DNA from: JAENWD01 sp963837165 | GTDB lineage: Bacteria > Acidobacteriota > Vicinamibacteria > Vicinamibacterales > JAENWD01 | Length of the DNA: 64,000 nucleotides | Assembly (NCBI GenBank): GCA_963837165.1 | Contig: CAWIMD010000002.1 | Span: 558,001-622,000, forward strand | Reading direction: 5' to 3' | In this document: piece by piece, positions 53,790-62,693 of the stretch | How positions within the stretch are numbered: position 1 is the first letter of the stretch | How the letters are laid out: every line of letters starts with the position of its first letter | Notes under the pieces: model-generated | What the model saw: the letters and a program-made list of their open reading frames with translations, nothing else | Database searches by the model: none | What the model was told of the DNA's origin: nothing | Translations under genes and position numbers: made by a program

Positions 53790-54806
53790 GTGTCTTCGTT
53801 TTCTGAGCTGCCGGATTCCGCTCCAGAACCAGTCGGGCCCTCCACGCCAGCCACGGGCTGGCCTCCCGTCGGCGCCCCTGCGCCGGCTGCCGTGGACCCC
53901 CTGTCGGCCTTCCGCCCGCCGCGCCGGAAGGATCGCGTCTGGCTGCACGTCCTCCTGTTCGTGCTGACCCTGCTGACGACCACGTCGATGGGGGCACTGC
54001 ACTATGCCAGCTTCCTCAGCAACTTCGGGACGCGCACGGTTCACGTGTCGCCGGCGCTGCTCTGGCACGGCCTGACCTACAGCCTGACGATCCTCGCCAT
54101 CCTCGGCGTGCACGAGATGGGACACTACCTCGCGTGCCGCTACTACCGGATCGACGCAACCCTGCCCTTCTTCATCCCGGTTCCGGGGGTGCTGACGGGG
54201 ACGTTCGGCGCCGTCATCCGGATCCGACAGCCCATCCTCCAGAAGGTGCCGCTGTTCGACATCGGCATCGCGGGCCCGATTGCCGGGTTCCTGGTCGCGG
54301 TGCCGGCGCTCTTCCTGGGCCTGATGTACTCCACCGTCATCCCGTTCCCGCACCGGTTCATGGGCGACGAGCTCGGGGAGCCGCTGCTCTTCAAGGCAGC
54401 GGCATGGCTCGTCTGGGGCACGCCGCCTGAGGGGCTGGCGCTGAACATGCACCCGATGGCGTTCGCCGCCTGGTTCGGCCTGCTGGCGACGGCGCTCAAC
54501 CTCTTCCCCATTGCGCAGCTGGACGGCGGGCACGTGTCCTATGCCGTGTTCGGCCAGCGGGCGACGCGGATCACCTACGGCGCGCTCGCGGCAACCAGCG
54601 CGCTCATCCTCGTCTCCTACAGCTGGGCGTTCTGGACGGCCATGCTCTTCGTCATGCTCTTCGTCGTCGGAGCCAAACACCCGCCGGTGCTGGACGAGGA
54701 GCAGCCGCTCGACAGAAGCCGCATGTGGCTCGCGGTGTTCGCGGCCATCATGTTCATCCTCTGCTTCACGCCCGCCCCGATCGAGCCGCTGCAGCTGCTG
54801 AAGTAG
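53790..54806 (+). CDS. Site-2 protease family (M50) membrane metalloprotease
   Basis: The product is 338 residues from GTG 53790. A cytoplasmic Pro-rich tail (residues 1-48) precedes six or more TM helices. The zinc site is HEMGH at residues 108-112 in the second TM, with the distant third ligand in LNLFPIAQLDGGH near residue 245. Such enzymes cut within membranes, typically on anti-sigma factors or signal-peptide remnants. No anti-sigma gene is adjacent. Confidence 0.9.
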   Translation: MSSFSELPDSAPEPVGPSTPATGWPPVGAPAPAAVDPLSAFRPPRRKDRVWLHVLLFVLTLLTTTSMGALHYASFLSNFGTRTVHVSPALLWHGLTYSLTILAILGVHEMGHYLACRYYRIDATLPFFIPVPGVLTGTFGAVIRIRQPILQKVPLFDIGIAGPIAGFLVAVPALFLGLMYSTVIPFPHRFMGDELGEPLLFKAAAWLVWGTPPEGLALNMHPMAFAAWFGLLATALNLFPIAQLDGGHVSYAVFGQRATRITYGALAATSALILVSYSWAFWTAMLFVMLFVVGAKHPPVLDEEQPLDRSRMWLAVFAAIMFILCFTPAPIEPLQLLK

Positions 54807-54814
54807 CCGTCAGG

Positions 54815-54833
54815 CTGAAGTTCGGCCCTACGA
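54815..54833. repeat. Dispersed 19-bp GAAGTTCGGCC repeat, second copy
   Basis: CTGAAGTTCGGCCCTACGA is identical to 16515-16533. It directly follows the M50 protease stop. Confidence 0.7.
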
Positions 54834-54857
54834 ATGCCGGCCCTCCGTGCCCGAAGG

Positions 54858-54957
54858 GCCCTTTGTGTCCTTCGTGTCCTCGTGCGCTTCGTGTCCTCGT
54901 GCGTTTCGTGTCCTCGTGCGTTTCGTGTCCTTTGTATCCTTCGTGTCTTTGTGTTCA
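54858..54957. repeat. 17-bp tandem repeat (TCGTGTCCTCGTGCGTT)
   Basis: About five degenerate units of TCGTGTCC plus TCGTGCGTT fill the gap between the convergent M50 and priA genes. On the minus strand they read as ACACGAAGGACAC-type units. The array overlaps the last base of the priA stop codon (54955-54957). Confidence 0.85.
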
Positions 54958-57417
54958 CAGCATTCCCGCGGGATCCACGTCCACGGTCGCACGGCGGGCG
55001 GCCTCCGGAAGGGCGGCGAGGGCGGCGGCCAGCGCGCGGCGCATGGCGGTGCGGCGCGCTGATTTCAGAAAGAACTGCGCTCGGTACTCTCCCCTCAGGC
55101 GCGTGAGCGGCGCCGGCGCCGGGCCGAGGACGAGGCAGCCGTGCTCCTGCGGCAGCGCATTCACCAGATCTCTCGCGCAGCCCATGGCGTCGCCGAGGCT
55201 CCGGCCGCGCACCACCACGTTCACCAGACCGACCATCGGCGGATATCGCATCGCCCGTCGATACCGCAGCTCCTCCCGAAAAAAGCCGACGTAGTCCTGC
55301 CGGCAGGCCAGGCGGATCGAGTAGTGGTCCGGATTCAGTGTCTGGACGATGGCCTGGCCGGGCTGTTCGCCGCGTCCCGCACGGCCGGCCACCTGCGTGA
55401 GCAGCTGGAACGTCCGCTCGGCGGCACGGAAGTCGGCCAGGCCGAGCCCGGTGTCGGCCGAGACCACACCGACCAGCGTGACGCGGGGGAAGTCGTGCCC
55501 CTTCGCGATCATCTGGGTGCCGACGAGCAGGTCGAGCTCGCCTCTCCCGAAGGCCGACAGGATGCCGGCGACCGCGCCGCGCTTCTGCATCGTGTCCCGG
55601 TCCACGCGCCCCACCCGCAGCTCCGGGAAGAGCCGCCCGACCTCTGCCTCGACGCGCTCGGTGCCGAACCCGGTCTGCTCGAGGTACGGCGCGGCGCATT
55701 TCACGCACGCCGCCGGCACCCGCATCGAGTAGTTGCAGTAGTGGCAGACGCCCCGGGCGTGTCCCTGGCCGTGGTGGTGGACGGTGAGCGTCACGCTGCA
55801 GTTGGGACAGTCCAGCACGTGCCCGCACTGCCGACAGAAGACGGTCGTGGCAAACCCTCGTCGGTTCAGCAGCAGCAGCGCCTGCTGTCCGCTTCCGGCC
55901 CTCGCCGCCAGGGCGTCGGTCAGCGGCCGGCTCAGGATGACGTCCGGGCCTCCTGCCGCGTACTCGTCGCGCATGTCCACGATCGTCACGTCGGCCAGGG
56001 GGCGATCGAGGACCCTACGCTCGAGCGCCACCTTCCGATAGCGGCCGCTCTCGGTATTGAAGTAGGTCTCCAGCGCGGGCGTCGCCGACCCGAGCACGGC
56101 CAGCGCGCCCGCCTCGCGGGCACGGAACACCGCGACGTCCCGGCCGTTGTACCGCGGGCTCTCCTCCTGCTTGTACGACGTGTCGTGCTCCTCGTCCACG
56201 ATCACGAGCCCGAGCGCCGGCACCGGCGCGAAGACGGCCGACCGGGTGCCCACCACGACATCCACGTCGCCGCGGCGGATGCGGTGCCACTGGTCGTGGC
56301 GCTCGCCTTCGGCCAGGCCGCTGTGCTGGATCGCGACGCGGGCGCCGAACGCGCCGCGGAACAGGGCCGCCACCTGTGGCGTCAGCGCAATCTCCGGGAC
56401 GAGGATGAGAACGCCTCCGCCGCGCTCGATGGCCCGGCGGGCCAGCCGCACGTAGAGCTCGGTCTTTCCGCTGCCTGTCACGCCGTGCAGGAGCGCGGCC
56501 TGGAACCCTTCCGCCTCGAGGAGCGACGAGAGCTCCACGTATGCCGCCTGCTGTTCGGCGGTGAGCACGCGGTCCGGGTCGGGCGCCAACGCGGGCGATG
56601 CCGACGCAAACGGGTCCCGCTCGCGCCGTTCCTCCTGCAGGGTGGCCAGGCCGCGGACGGCCAGCCGCTTCAACGTGGCGAGATCGACCCCTCGAGCCTT
56701 CAAAGTCCGTGCGGGCACCGTGCCGGCAGCGGCGGCCAGGGCGACCAGCGCGGTCCGCTGCCGCGCTCCAAGCGCCGGCGCGTCCGGGTCGCCACGCTCG
56801 AGCGCCTCCGCCACCCCCAAACCGGCCGGCGTCAACGCCGCCACCGGCTCGGTGCGGAATCCCCGCCCCCGTCCGCGCACGACCTGAACGGGCGCCACGA
56901 GTCCCTGACGCACGAAGGCGCGCAGGTCGGCGGCGGCCCTCGGGGGATCGCCCGCGACGGACGCCAGCTGGTGTGCGGATCGCGGAGCCTGCTCGAGCGC
57001 GCGCAGCAGCGCGGGGGCGCCAGCCAGCGCGACGCGCGCCCTGCCCGTGTCGGTCAGCTCGTAGCGCTTCTCGCTCTCGACCCAGGCAAACGGCGGCACG
57101 GCCGCCGACAGCGCGTCCCCGGGACCGCACAGGTAGTACTCCGATACCCACAACGAGAGCGCGACCACGTCCTCCGGCAGCAGGGGCTCGTCGTCCAGCG
57201 TCTCGAGGATGTCGCGAACCGGCGACGGGGCGGGATCGGCGGGCGGCCCCACGACGATGGCCGTGACCGTGCGCGGGCCGAGCGGCACGAGCACACGGGC
57301 GCCGCGGGCGGGAACCGGCACGCCGTCGGGCACCCGGTACGTGAGGAGCGGAAGCGCGGCGACGGGCACGGCCACCGCGATCAGCCGTGAACCCGCCGTC
57401 CCATCATCAATCGTCAA
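54955..57417 (-). CDS. priA: Primosomal replication-restart helicase PriA
   Basis: Up to 820 residues. Domains in order: N-terminal DNA-binding and winged-helix region, superfamily 2 helicase core with Walker A GVTGSGKTE, DEEH box (VIVDEEHDTSYKQ) and GSATPALE, a Cys-rich zinc insertion (CRQCGHVLDCPNC, CHYCNYSMRVPAACVKC), then QMIAKGHDFPRVTLVGV and the C-terminal domain. PriA reloads the replisome at stalled forks. The longest frame begins with TTG inside a 7-bp array; GTG 57375 (AVPVAALPLLTYRV) is the more natural start and would give 806 residues. It is the last gene of the minus-strand operon. Confidence 0.95.
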   Translation of the reverse strand: MTIDDGTAGSRLIAVAVPVAALPLLTYRVPDGVPVPARGARVLVPLGPRTVTAIVVGPPADPAPSPVRDILETLDDEPLLPEDVVALSLWVSEYYLCGPGDALSAAVPPFAWVESEKRYELTDTGRARVALAGAPALLRALEQAPRSAHQLASVAGDPPRAAADLRAFVRQGLVAPVQVVRGRGRGFRTEPVAALTPAGLGVAEALERGDPDAPALGARQRTALVALAAAAGTVPARTLKARGVDLATLKRLAVRGLATLQEERRERDPFASASPALAPDPDRVLTAEQQAAYVELSSLLEAEGFQAALLHGVTGSGKTELYVRLARRAIERGGGVLILVPEIALTPQVAALFRGAFGARVAIQHSGLAEGERHDQWHRIRRGDVDVVVGTRSAVFAPVPALGLVIVDEEHDTSYKQEESPRYNGRDVAVFRAREAGALAVLGSATPALETYFNTESGRYRKVALERRVLDRPLADVTIVDMRDEYAAGGPDVILSRPLTDALAARAGSGQQALLLLNRRGFATTVFCRQCGHVLDCPNCSVTLTVHHHGQGHARGVCHYCNYSMRVPAACVKCAAPYLEQTGFGTERVEAEVGRLFPELRVGRVDRDTMQKRGAVAGILSAFGRGELDLLVGTQMIAKGHDFPRVTLVGVVSADTGLGLADFRAAERTFQLLTQVAGRAGRGEQPGQAIVQTLNPDHYSIRLACRQDYVGFFREELRYRRAMRYPPMVGLVNVVVRGRSLGDAMGCARDLVNALPQEHGCLVLGPAPAPLTRLRGEYRAQFFLKSARRTAMRRALAAALAALPEAARRATVDVDPAGML

Positions 57418-57440
57418 TCGTCAATCATCAATCATCAATG
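57403..57440. repeat. 7-bp array (TCAATCG/TCAATCA) at the udg-priA junction
   Basis: Five to six units. On the minus strand they read ATTGATG/ATTGACG. They supply the last codons and the stop of the uracil-DNA glycosylase gene (MIDD-stop) and the TTG of the longest priA frame. Confidence 0.9.
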
Positions 57441-58179
57441 AAGTGAGCCGCTTCATGACGAGCTTCATGTCTTCCCACACCTCTCGCTTCGCGGCGGGAT
57501 TGCGCAGCAGGTACGACGGGTGGAAGGTCGGCATCACGGCCACGCCATGCCGGTCGTGAAACTGGCCGCGCAGCCGGGAGATGGGCGTGTCGGTCGCGAG
57601 CAGCGTCTGCGCGGCGAACTTGCCGAGCGCCACGATCACCTCGGGCCGGATGGCGGCGATCTGCGCCTCGAGGAACGGGGCGCAGGCGGCGATCTCGTCG
57701 GGCTCCGGATTGCGATTGTTCGGCGGACGGCACTTCACGACGTTCGCGATGTAGACGGCGCCGCGCTCGAATCCCATCGCCGTGATGATCTGCGTGAGAA
57801 GCTGGCCCGCGCGCCCGACAAACGGCTCTCCCTGCAGATCCTCGTCGGCACCAGGCCCTTCGCCCACGAACATCAGCCGGGCGTCGGGGTTGCCGACACC
57901 GAAGACGATATGGGTCCTCCCGCGGCACAGCTTGCACCGCGTGCACTCGCCGATGTGGTCCGCCAGCGATGTCAGCACGGAGCCGGCCAGCGCGCCTGGT
58001 TCGGGCACGAACAGGTCCGCGGGCGCTGGCTGCGAGGGGCGCGACACCGGCCCGGCAGGCGCAGCGCCAGGGCCATCCGGAGCGCCTCGGCGCCGCCAAT
58101 CCGCGTCCCAGGACACGCCGTCGACGCCGATCTCCGCGAAGTATCTGAGGTGAGTGGCGAGATCGCGAGGGTCCGTCAC
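57421..58179 (-). CDS. udg: Uracil-DNA glycosylase, family 4 (Fe-S type)
   Basis: The product is 252 residues from GTG 58179. A variable Pro/Ala-rich N-terminus of about 70 residues precedes the family 4 domain: cluster Cys in ECTRCKLC, motif A (FVGEGPGADEDLQGEPFVGRAGQLL), KCRPPNNRNPEPDEIAACAPFL with two more cluster Cys, and the C-terminal TFHPSYLLRNP. It excises uracil from DNA after cytosine deamination. The GTG overlaps the coaBC stop (GTGA). Its final four codons derive from the 7-bp repeat. Confidence 0.93.
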   Translation of the reverse strand: MTDPRDLATHLRYFAEIGVDGVSWDADWRRRGAPDGPGAAPAGPVSRPSQPAPADLFVPEPGALAGSVLTSLADHIGECTRCKLCRGRTHIVFGVGNPDARLMFVGEGPGADEDLQGEPFVGRAGQLLTQIITAMGFERGAVYIANVVKCRPPNNRNPEPDEIAACAPFLEAQIAAIRPEVIVALGKFAAQTLLATDTPISRLRGQFHDRHGVAVMPTFHPSYLLRNPAAKREVWEDMKLVMKRLTSLMIDD

Positions 58180-59402
58180 CGGATCGTTCCCGCCGGGGAA
58201 GGGACCTCGAGGAGCCACGCCTCGATCCGGTCGGCCAGCGTGGCGGCGATGGCCGTCTTCGTCTGCACCTCCAGCGATTCCTCGCCGGCCGCCGTGATGA
58301 TCGTGACGGCGTTGGTGTCCACGTCGAAGCCCGCGTCTGCGCGCGAGACATCGTTGGCGACGATGACGTCGATACCCTTCCGGACGCGCTTGGCACGCGC
58401 CCGCTCGAGCACCTGCGACGTCTCGGCGGCGAACCCGACGAGCAGCGGCTGCGAGCGCCCTTCTCCACGGCGCCAGGCTGCCACGTCCGCGAGGATGTCC
58501 GCCGTTGGCACCAGCGTCACCGTGAGGGGACCGCTCTCGTGCGCGATCTTGTCCGCGGCGATCTGCCGGGCCGTGTAGTTGGCCACCGCCGCCGCCATCA
58601 CGAGCGCGTCGGCGCCCGGCACGGCCTTCAGGACGGCCGCGTGCATCTCGGCGGCGCTCCGGACGCGCACGACGGACGCGACGGCGGGCACGGCGACCCC
58701 GGCGGGGCCGGTGATCAACGTCACCTCGGCGCCCCGGCGCACCAGCTCCGCGGCGACGGCGTACCCCATGCGACCGCTCGACCGGTTCCCGACGAACCGG
58801 ACCGGATCCAGGTCTTCCAGGGTTGGTCCGGCGGTGACGACCAGACGCCGCCCCGCAAGCCGGCGATTCTGGGACAGCATCCGATCGGCGGCGGCCGCGA
58901 TGTCCTCGGGCTCGGCGAGCCGCCCCTTCCCGATCCAGCCGCAGGCCAGATAACCCTCGCCCGGATCGACGAACCGCACGCCGCGCGCTGCCAACGCCTC
59001 CAGGTTCCGGCGGACCGCGGTATGCGCCAGCATGTTCGTGTTCATGGCCGGCGCCATCAGCACGGGCGCCGCGGTGGCGAGGTACAGCGACGACAGGAAG
59101 TCGTCCGCGATGCCGTTGGCGAACTTGCCGATCGTGTTCGCGGTCGCGGGCGCCACGAGCAGCAGGCCGATGTCGGAGGCGATGGCGATGTGCTCGATGT
59201 CGGCGTTGGCGCCGGGTGCCCACTGCCCCGTGATCACCCGCCGCCTGGTAATCGCCTCGAACGTGACGGGGCCGACGAAGCGCCGGGCCGATCGCGTCAT
59301 GATGGCGACGACCTCGTGCCCGCGCTTCTGCAGCAGGCGGGCCACCTCGACGGCCTTGTAGGCGCCGATGCCGCCGGTGACGCCGAGGGCGATGAGTGCC
59401 AT
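58176..59402 (-). CDS. coaBC: Phosphopantothenoylcysteine decarboxylase/synthase CoaBC
   Basis: The 408-residue bifunctional enzyme makes 4'-phosphopantetheine for coenzyme A. The CoaC half (residues 1-180) is an FMN flavoprotein with GVTGGIGAYKAVEVARLL, His in NADIEHIAIASD, PAMNTNM and the active-site Cys in GYLACGWIGKGR. The CoaB half begins at VVTAGPTLEDLDPVRFVGNRSSGRMG and contains AAAVANYTARQIAADKI. It follows gmk by 3 bp; the rpoZ gene often found between them is absent. Confidence 0.96.
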   Translation of the reverse strand: MALIALGVTGGIGAYKAVEVARLLQKRGHEVVAIMTRSARRFVGPVTFEAITRRRVITGQWAPGANADIEHIAIASDIGLLLVAPATANTIGKFANGIADDFLSSLYLATAAPVLMAPAMNTNMLAHTAVRRNLEALAARGVRFVDPGEGYLACGWIGKGRLAEPEDIAAAADRMLSQNRRLAGRRLVVTAGPTLEDLDPVRFVGNRSSGRMGYAVAAELVRRGAEVTLITGPAGVAVPAVASVVRVRSAAEMHAAVLKAVPGADALVMAAAVANYTARQIAADKIAHESGPLTVTLVPTADILADVAAWRRGEGRSQPLLVGFAAETSQVLERARAKRVRKGIDVIVANDVSRADAGFDVDTNAVTIITAAGEESLEVQTKTAIAATLADRIEAWLLEVPSPAGTIR

Positions 59403-59405
59403 GGG

Positions 59406-60026
59406 CTACCTGAACGTCTGGATGATCCGGTCCGCCACCGGCTGCATGCGCGCGCGCCGCGCGCGCTCGGCGAGCACGATGGCCCTCAGCCGGCCGACCG
59501 CGCTCTCGAGATCGTCGTTGACGACCACGTAGTCGTAGTCCGCCACGGCGTCCACCTCGCTGCGCGCCACGGCGAGCCGCCGCTCGATGGCCGTCTCGCT
59601 GTCCTTGCTCCGGCCCCGCAACCGCTCCTCGAGCACGTCGAACGACGGCGGCAGGATGAAGATGCAGACGCGGTCCGGCGTGCACGCGCGCACCTGCCTC
59701 GCGCCCTGCACGTCGATCACGAGCACCAGATCCTGCCCGCCGGCGAGCACCCGCTCGGTCTCGCCGCGCGAGGTCCCGTAGAGGTTGCCGAACACGTCGG
59801 CCGACTCCAGGAACTCGCCGTCGGCCACCATCCGCTCGAAGCGATCCCGGCTGATGAAAGTATAGTCGACGCCATCGGCCTCACCCGGCCGCGGCGCGCG
59901 CGAGGTGAACGAGCGCGAGAGAGACAGGTCCGTCATCTCCTGCACCAGCCGCTCCACCAGCGTCGTCTTGCCCGTGCCGGACGGGGCCGAGACGATGAAG
60001 AGTTGGCCGCGCACCTCACTCGACAT
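59406..60026 (-). CDS. gmk: Guanylate kinase
   Basis: The 206-residue enzyme phosphorylates GMP to GDP. The P-loop is APSGTGKTTL (residues 14-23). GMP-binding segments are SRSFTSRAPRPGEADGVDYTFISRDRFE and EFLESADVFGNLYGTSRGE; the lid region has RRLAVARSEV. Its ATG lies 11 bp inside the end of the yicC gene, so translation is coupled. Confidence 0.96.
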   Translation of the reverse strand: MSSEVRGQLFIVSAPSGTGKTTLVERLVQEMTDLSLSRSFTSRAPRPGEADGVDYTFISRDRFERMVADGEFLESADVFGNLYGTSRGETERVLAGGQDLVLVIDVQGARQVRACTPDRVCIFILPPSFDVLEERLRGRSKDSETAIERRLAVARSEVDAVADYDYVVVNDDLESAVGRLRAIVLAERARRARMQPVADRIIQTFR

Positions 60027-60909
60027 TCTGGACCTGCTCCCGCAGCTTCTCGAGCTCCGCCTTGGCCGCCACCACCAGCTCGGAGACCATCTGGCCGTCG
60101 GCCTTGGCGCCGATGGTGTTGATCTCGCGGTTCATTTCCTGGAGCAGAAAGTCCAGCTTCCGGCCGCAGGGCTCGGCGCCATCGCTGAGCGCGTCCCAGT
60201 GCTGCAGGTGCGCCCGGAACCGCGTGACCTCCTCGCTGATGTCCGACCGCCCCACGACCCGCACGACCTCCTGCGCAATGGCCGTTCGCTCGACAGGCAG
60301 CTCCGCGGTCAGCTCGGCGATCCGGGCCGAGAGCCTGGCCTGCAGGTCCCGCTGCCCCTCGACGGCGGCCGCCGTCACGCGCTCGATCAGGGCGGCCAGC
60401 CCGCGGCGCCGGCCGTCGAGATCGGCCCTCAGGTGCGCGCCTTCGTGCACGCGCATCCGTTCGAGCTCGGCCACCGCGTCCTCCACGCTCCGGACCACGG
60501 AGGCGGCCAGCGCCGCGTCGGCCGCCTCGTCGGCCTCGGCCGGCTGCTCGCGGATGGCCAGCGCCTGCGGCAGGCGGATCAAATCGCCGGGCGTGAGGTG
60601 CCCGGCGAGCACCCCGCGCCGGCGGAGCGGCTCGAGCGCGGCCTCCAGGCCCGCGATCACCGCCTCGTTCACCTCGACCTGCGGCGCGCTCTGGCGTCGC
60701 GACTGCACGCCCACCGCCACTTCGACCCGTCCCCGCGCCACGACCTGCTGCACGGCCGCCCGCACGCGACTCTCCTGGAAGGTCAGCGCCGGCGGCAGCC
60801 GCACCTGCACGTCCAGGTACCGGTGGTTCACGGCTCGCACGGTCACGTTGATCACCGCGCGCTCGTCCTCTCGCGTGAGCGCGGCAAAGCCCGTCATGCT
60901 CTTGATCAC
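60016..60909 (-). CDS. yicC: YicC-family endoribonuclease
   Basis: The product is 297 residues from GTG 60909 (MIKSMTGFAAL), matching the family start MIxSMTGF. The C-terminal DUF1732 part is clear (ERTAIAQEVVRVVGRSDISEEVTRFRAHL and GRKLDFLLQEMNREINTIGAKA). YicC proteins are RNases implicated in small-RNA turnover. yicC-gmk adjacency is widely conserved. The GTG overlaps the ABC exporter stop. Confidence 0.95.
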   Translation of the reverse strand: MIKSMTGFAALTREDERAVINVTVRAVNHRYLDVQVRLPPALTFQESRVRAAVQQVVARGRVEVAVGVQSRRQSAPQVEVNEAVIAGLEAALEPLRRRGVLAGHLTPGDLIRLPQALAIREQPAEADEAADAALAASVVRSVEDAVAELERMRVHEGAHLRADLDGRRRGLAALIERVTAAAVEGQRDLQARLSARIAELTAELPVERTAIAQEVVRVVGRSDISEEVTRFRAHLQHWDALSDGAEPCGRKLDFLLQEMNREINTIGAKADGQMVSELVVAAKAELEKLREQVQNVE

Positions 60910-62693
60910 GCGTCCGCCCGCCTCCCCCGCGGGTCTCCGGCCTCTGCCAGCGCCGCCGGCGCCACGCGGCGGGTCTCCAGCAGCTGCAGCTCGTAGAGGC
61001 GTGCGTACAGTCCCCCGCGCGCCAGCAGGTCGTCGTGCCGCCCCGTCTCCACGATGCGGCCCCGGTCCATGACGAAGATCACGTCCGCCTTCCGGATGGT
61101 GGAGAGCCGGTGCGCGATGACGAGCGACGTGCGGTTCTTCATCAAGTTGGCGAGCGCCTCCTGCACCAGCTGCTCCGATTCGGTGTCCAGCGACGACGTC
61201 GCTTCGTCCAGCACCAGGATCGGTGGGTCCTTCAGCAGCGCGCGCGCGATCGCGAGCCGCTGGCGCTGTCCTCCCGAGAGCCGCTGGCCCCGTTCCCCAA
61301 TCGACGTCTCGTACCCCTGTGGCAGCCCGACAATGAACTCGTGCGCGTGTGCCGCACGCGCGGCCGCCTCGATCGCCTCGCGCGATGCCTCGGGCCGCCC
61401 GTAGGCGATGTTGGTCGCCACGGTGTCGTCGAACAGGACGGTCTCCTGCGTCACCATCCCGATCTGCGACCGCAGCGACGCGAGCGTGATGTCCCGGATG
61501 TCGCGGCCGTCCACTAGAATGGCGCCACTGCTCACATCGTAGAATCGCGGCACCAGGTTCACCAGCGTCGTCTTGCCGGCACCGCTCCGGCCCACCAGCG
61601 CCACCATCTGCCCCGCCGGCACGCGGACGCTCACGCGCCGCAGGATCGGCCGCGCCTGCACATCGTCGTACGCGAACACGACGTCCCTGAACTCGATCGC
61701 CGACCGGAACGGCGGCAGCACCGCCGCGCCGGGCCGTTCCATCACCTCGGTGTGGAGATCCACGATCTCGAAGATGCGCTCGGCCGCCGCGATCGCCTGC
61801 TGCACGCTCGCGTTCACGCGGCTCAGCTTCTTGATGGGCCCGTACATCATGAACAGCGCCGCGATGAACGCCGTGAACTCGCCGGTCGTCAGGCGGTGGA
61901 TGGCAATCTGCCGGCTGCCGTAGTACAGGGCGCCAGCAATCGCAAACGCCCCGAGCAGCTCCATCGTCGGCGGCAGCACCGAGACGATGCGCGTCACGCG
62001 CATGTTCACCCGGTACAGCTCGTGCGAGACGCGCCGGAACTTCCGCGCCTCCCGCTCCTCGGCGCCGAAGGCCTTGACGATCCGGTGGCCCGTATACGAC
62101 TCGGCGGCCACGTGGGAGAGGTGCTCGAGCGCCTCCTGGCTGCGCCGGCTCGTCTTCCGCAGCCGCCGGCCGAGCTGCGCCAGCGGATACACGATCACGG
62201 GAGCGCCCGTCAGGCACACGAGCGCCAGCCGGGCGTCGTAGTAGAACAGCAGCCCCGCATAGAAGACGACCGAGAGCCCCTCCTGCAGCAGATCCCCAAT
62301 CGTCTCGGAGACCACGTGCTGCAGCTGTGCCACGTCGTTGGTGACGCGCGAGAGCAGCTGGCCCGTGGTGCGCCGGGCGAAGAACGCCGCCGACTGCCCG
62401 AGCATGTGCGCGTGCAGTCCGTCCCTGAGGTCCCGCACCACCCGCTGGCCGACGTCGGCCATCAGGTAGTCCGAGACGTAGGCGCCAAGGCCCTTGAACA
62501 GGTACAGGACGATGATCGTGCCCGCGACGAACGCCACGTCCTGGTGCCGCGGCAGGACGACATCCTGGATGGTCTTGATCTGGGCCAGCAGAAGGGCCGA
62601 CGCCGCAGCGTAGACGAGCGTCGCCAGGAGCGCCCAGCCGAGCCGCAGCCGGTACGGCGCCGCGTAACGGAGCAGGCGGAGGAAGATTTTCAC
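60906..62693 (-). CDS. MsbA-like ABC exporter (fused membrane and ATPase domains)
   Basis: The product is 595 residues from GTG 62693 (MKIFLRLLRYAAPYR). Six TM helices occupy about residues 15-300, followed by an ATPase domain with Walker A GRSGAGKTT, Q-loop VTQETVLFDDT, signature LSGGQRQRLAIARAL, Walker B ILVLDEATSSLD and H-loop IAHRLST. Half-transporters of this type flip lipid A or other lipids as homodimers. The operon context with GT2 and UDP-glucose dehydrogenase genes suggests a glycolipid or envelope substrate. Its GTG overlaps the GT2 stop (GTGA). Confidence 0.93.
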   Translation of the reverse strand: MKIFLRLLRYAAPYRLRLGWALLATLVYAAASALLLAQIKTIQDVVLPRHQDVAFVAGTIIVLYLFKGLGAYVSDYLMADVGQRVVRDLRDGLHAHMLGQSAAFFARRTTGQLLSRVTNDVAQLQHVVSETIGDLLQEGLSVVFYAGLLFYYDARLALVCLTGAPVIVYPLAQLGRRLRKTSRRSQEALEHLSHVAAESYTGHRIVKAFGAEEREARKFRRVSHELYRVNMRVTRIVSVLPPTMELLGAFAIAGALYYGSRQIAIHRLTTGEFTAFIAALFMMYGPIKKLSRVNASVQQAIAAAERIFEIVDLHTEVMERPGAAVLPPFRSAIEFRDVVFAYDDVQARPILRRVSVRVPAGQMVALVGRSGAGKTTLVNLVPRFYDVSSGAILVDGRDIRDITLASLRSQIGMVTQETVLFDDTVATNIAYGRPEASREAIEAAARAAHAHEFIVGLPQGYETSIGERGQRLSGGQRQRLAIARALLKDPPILVLDEATSSLDTESEQLVQEALANLMKNRTSLVIAHRLSTIRKADVIFVMDRGRIVETGRHDDLLARGGLYARLYELQLLETRRVAPAALAEAGDPRGRRADA

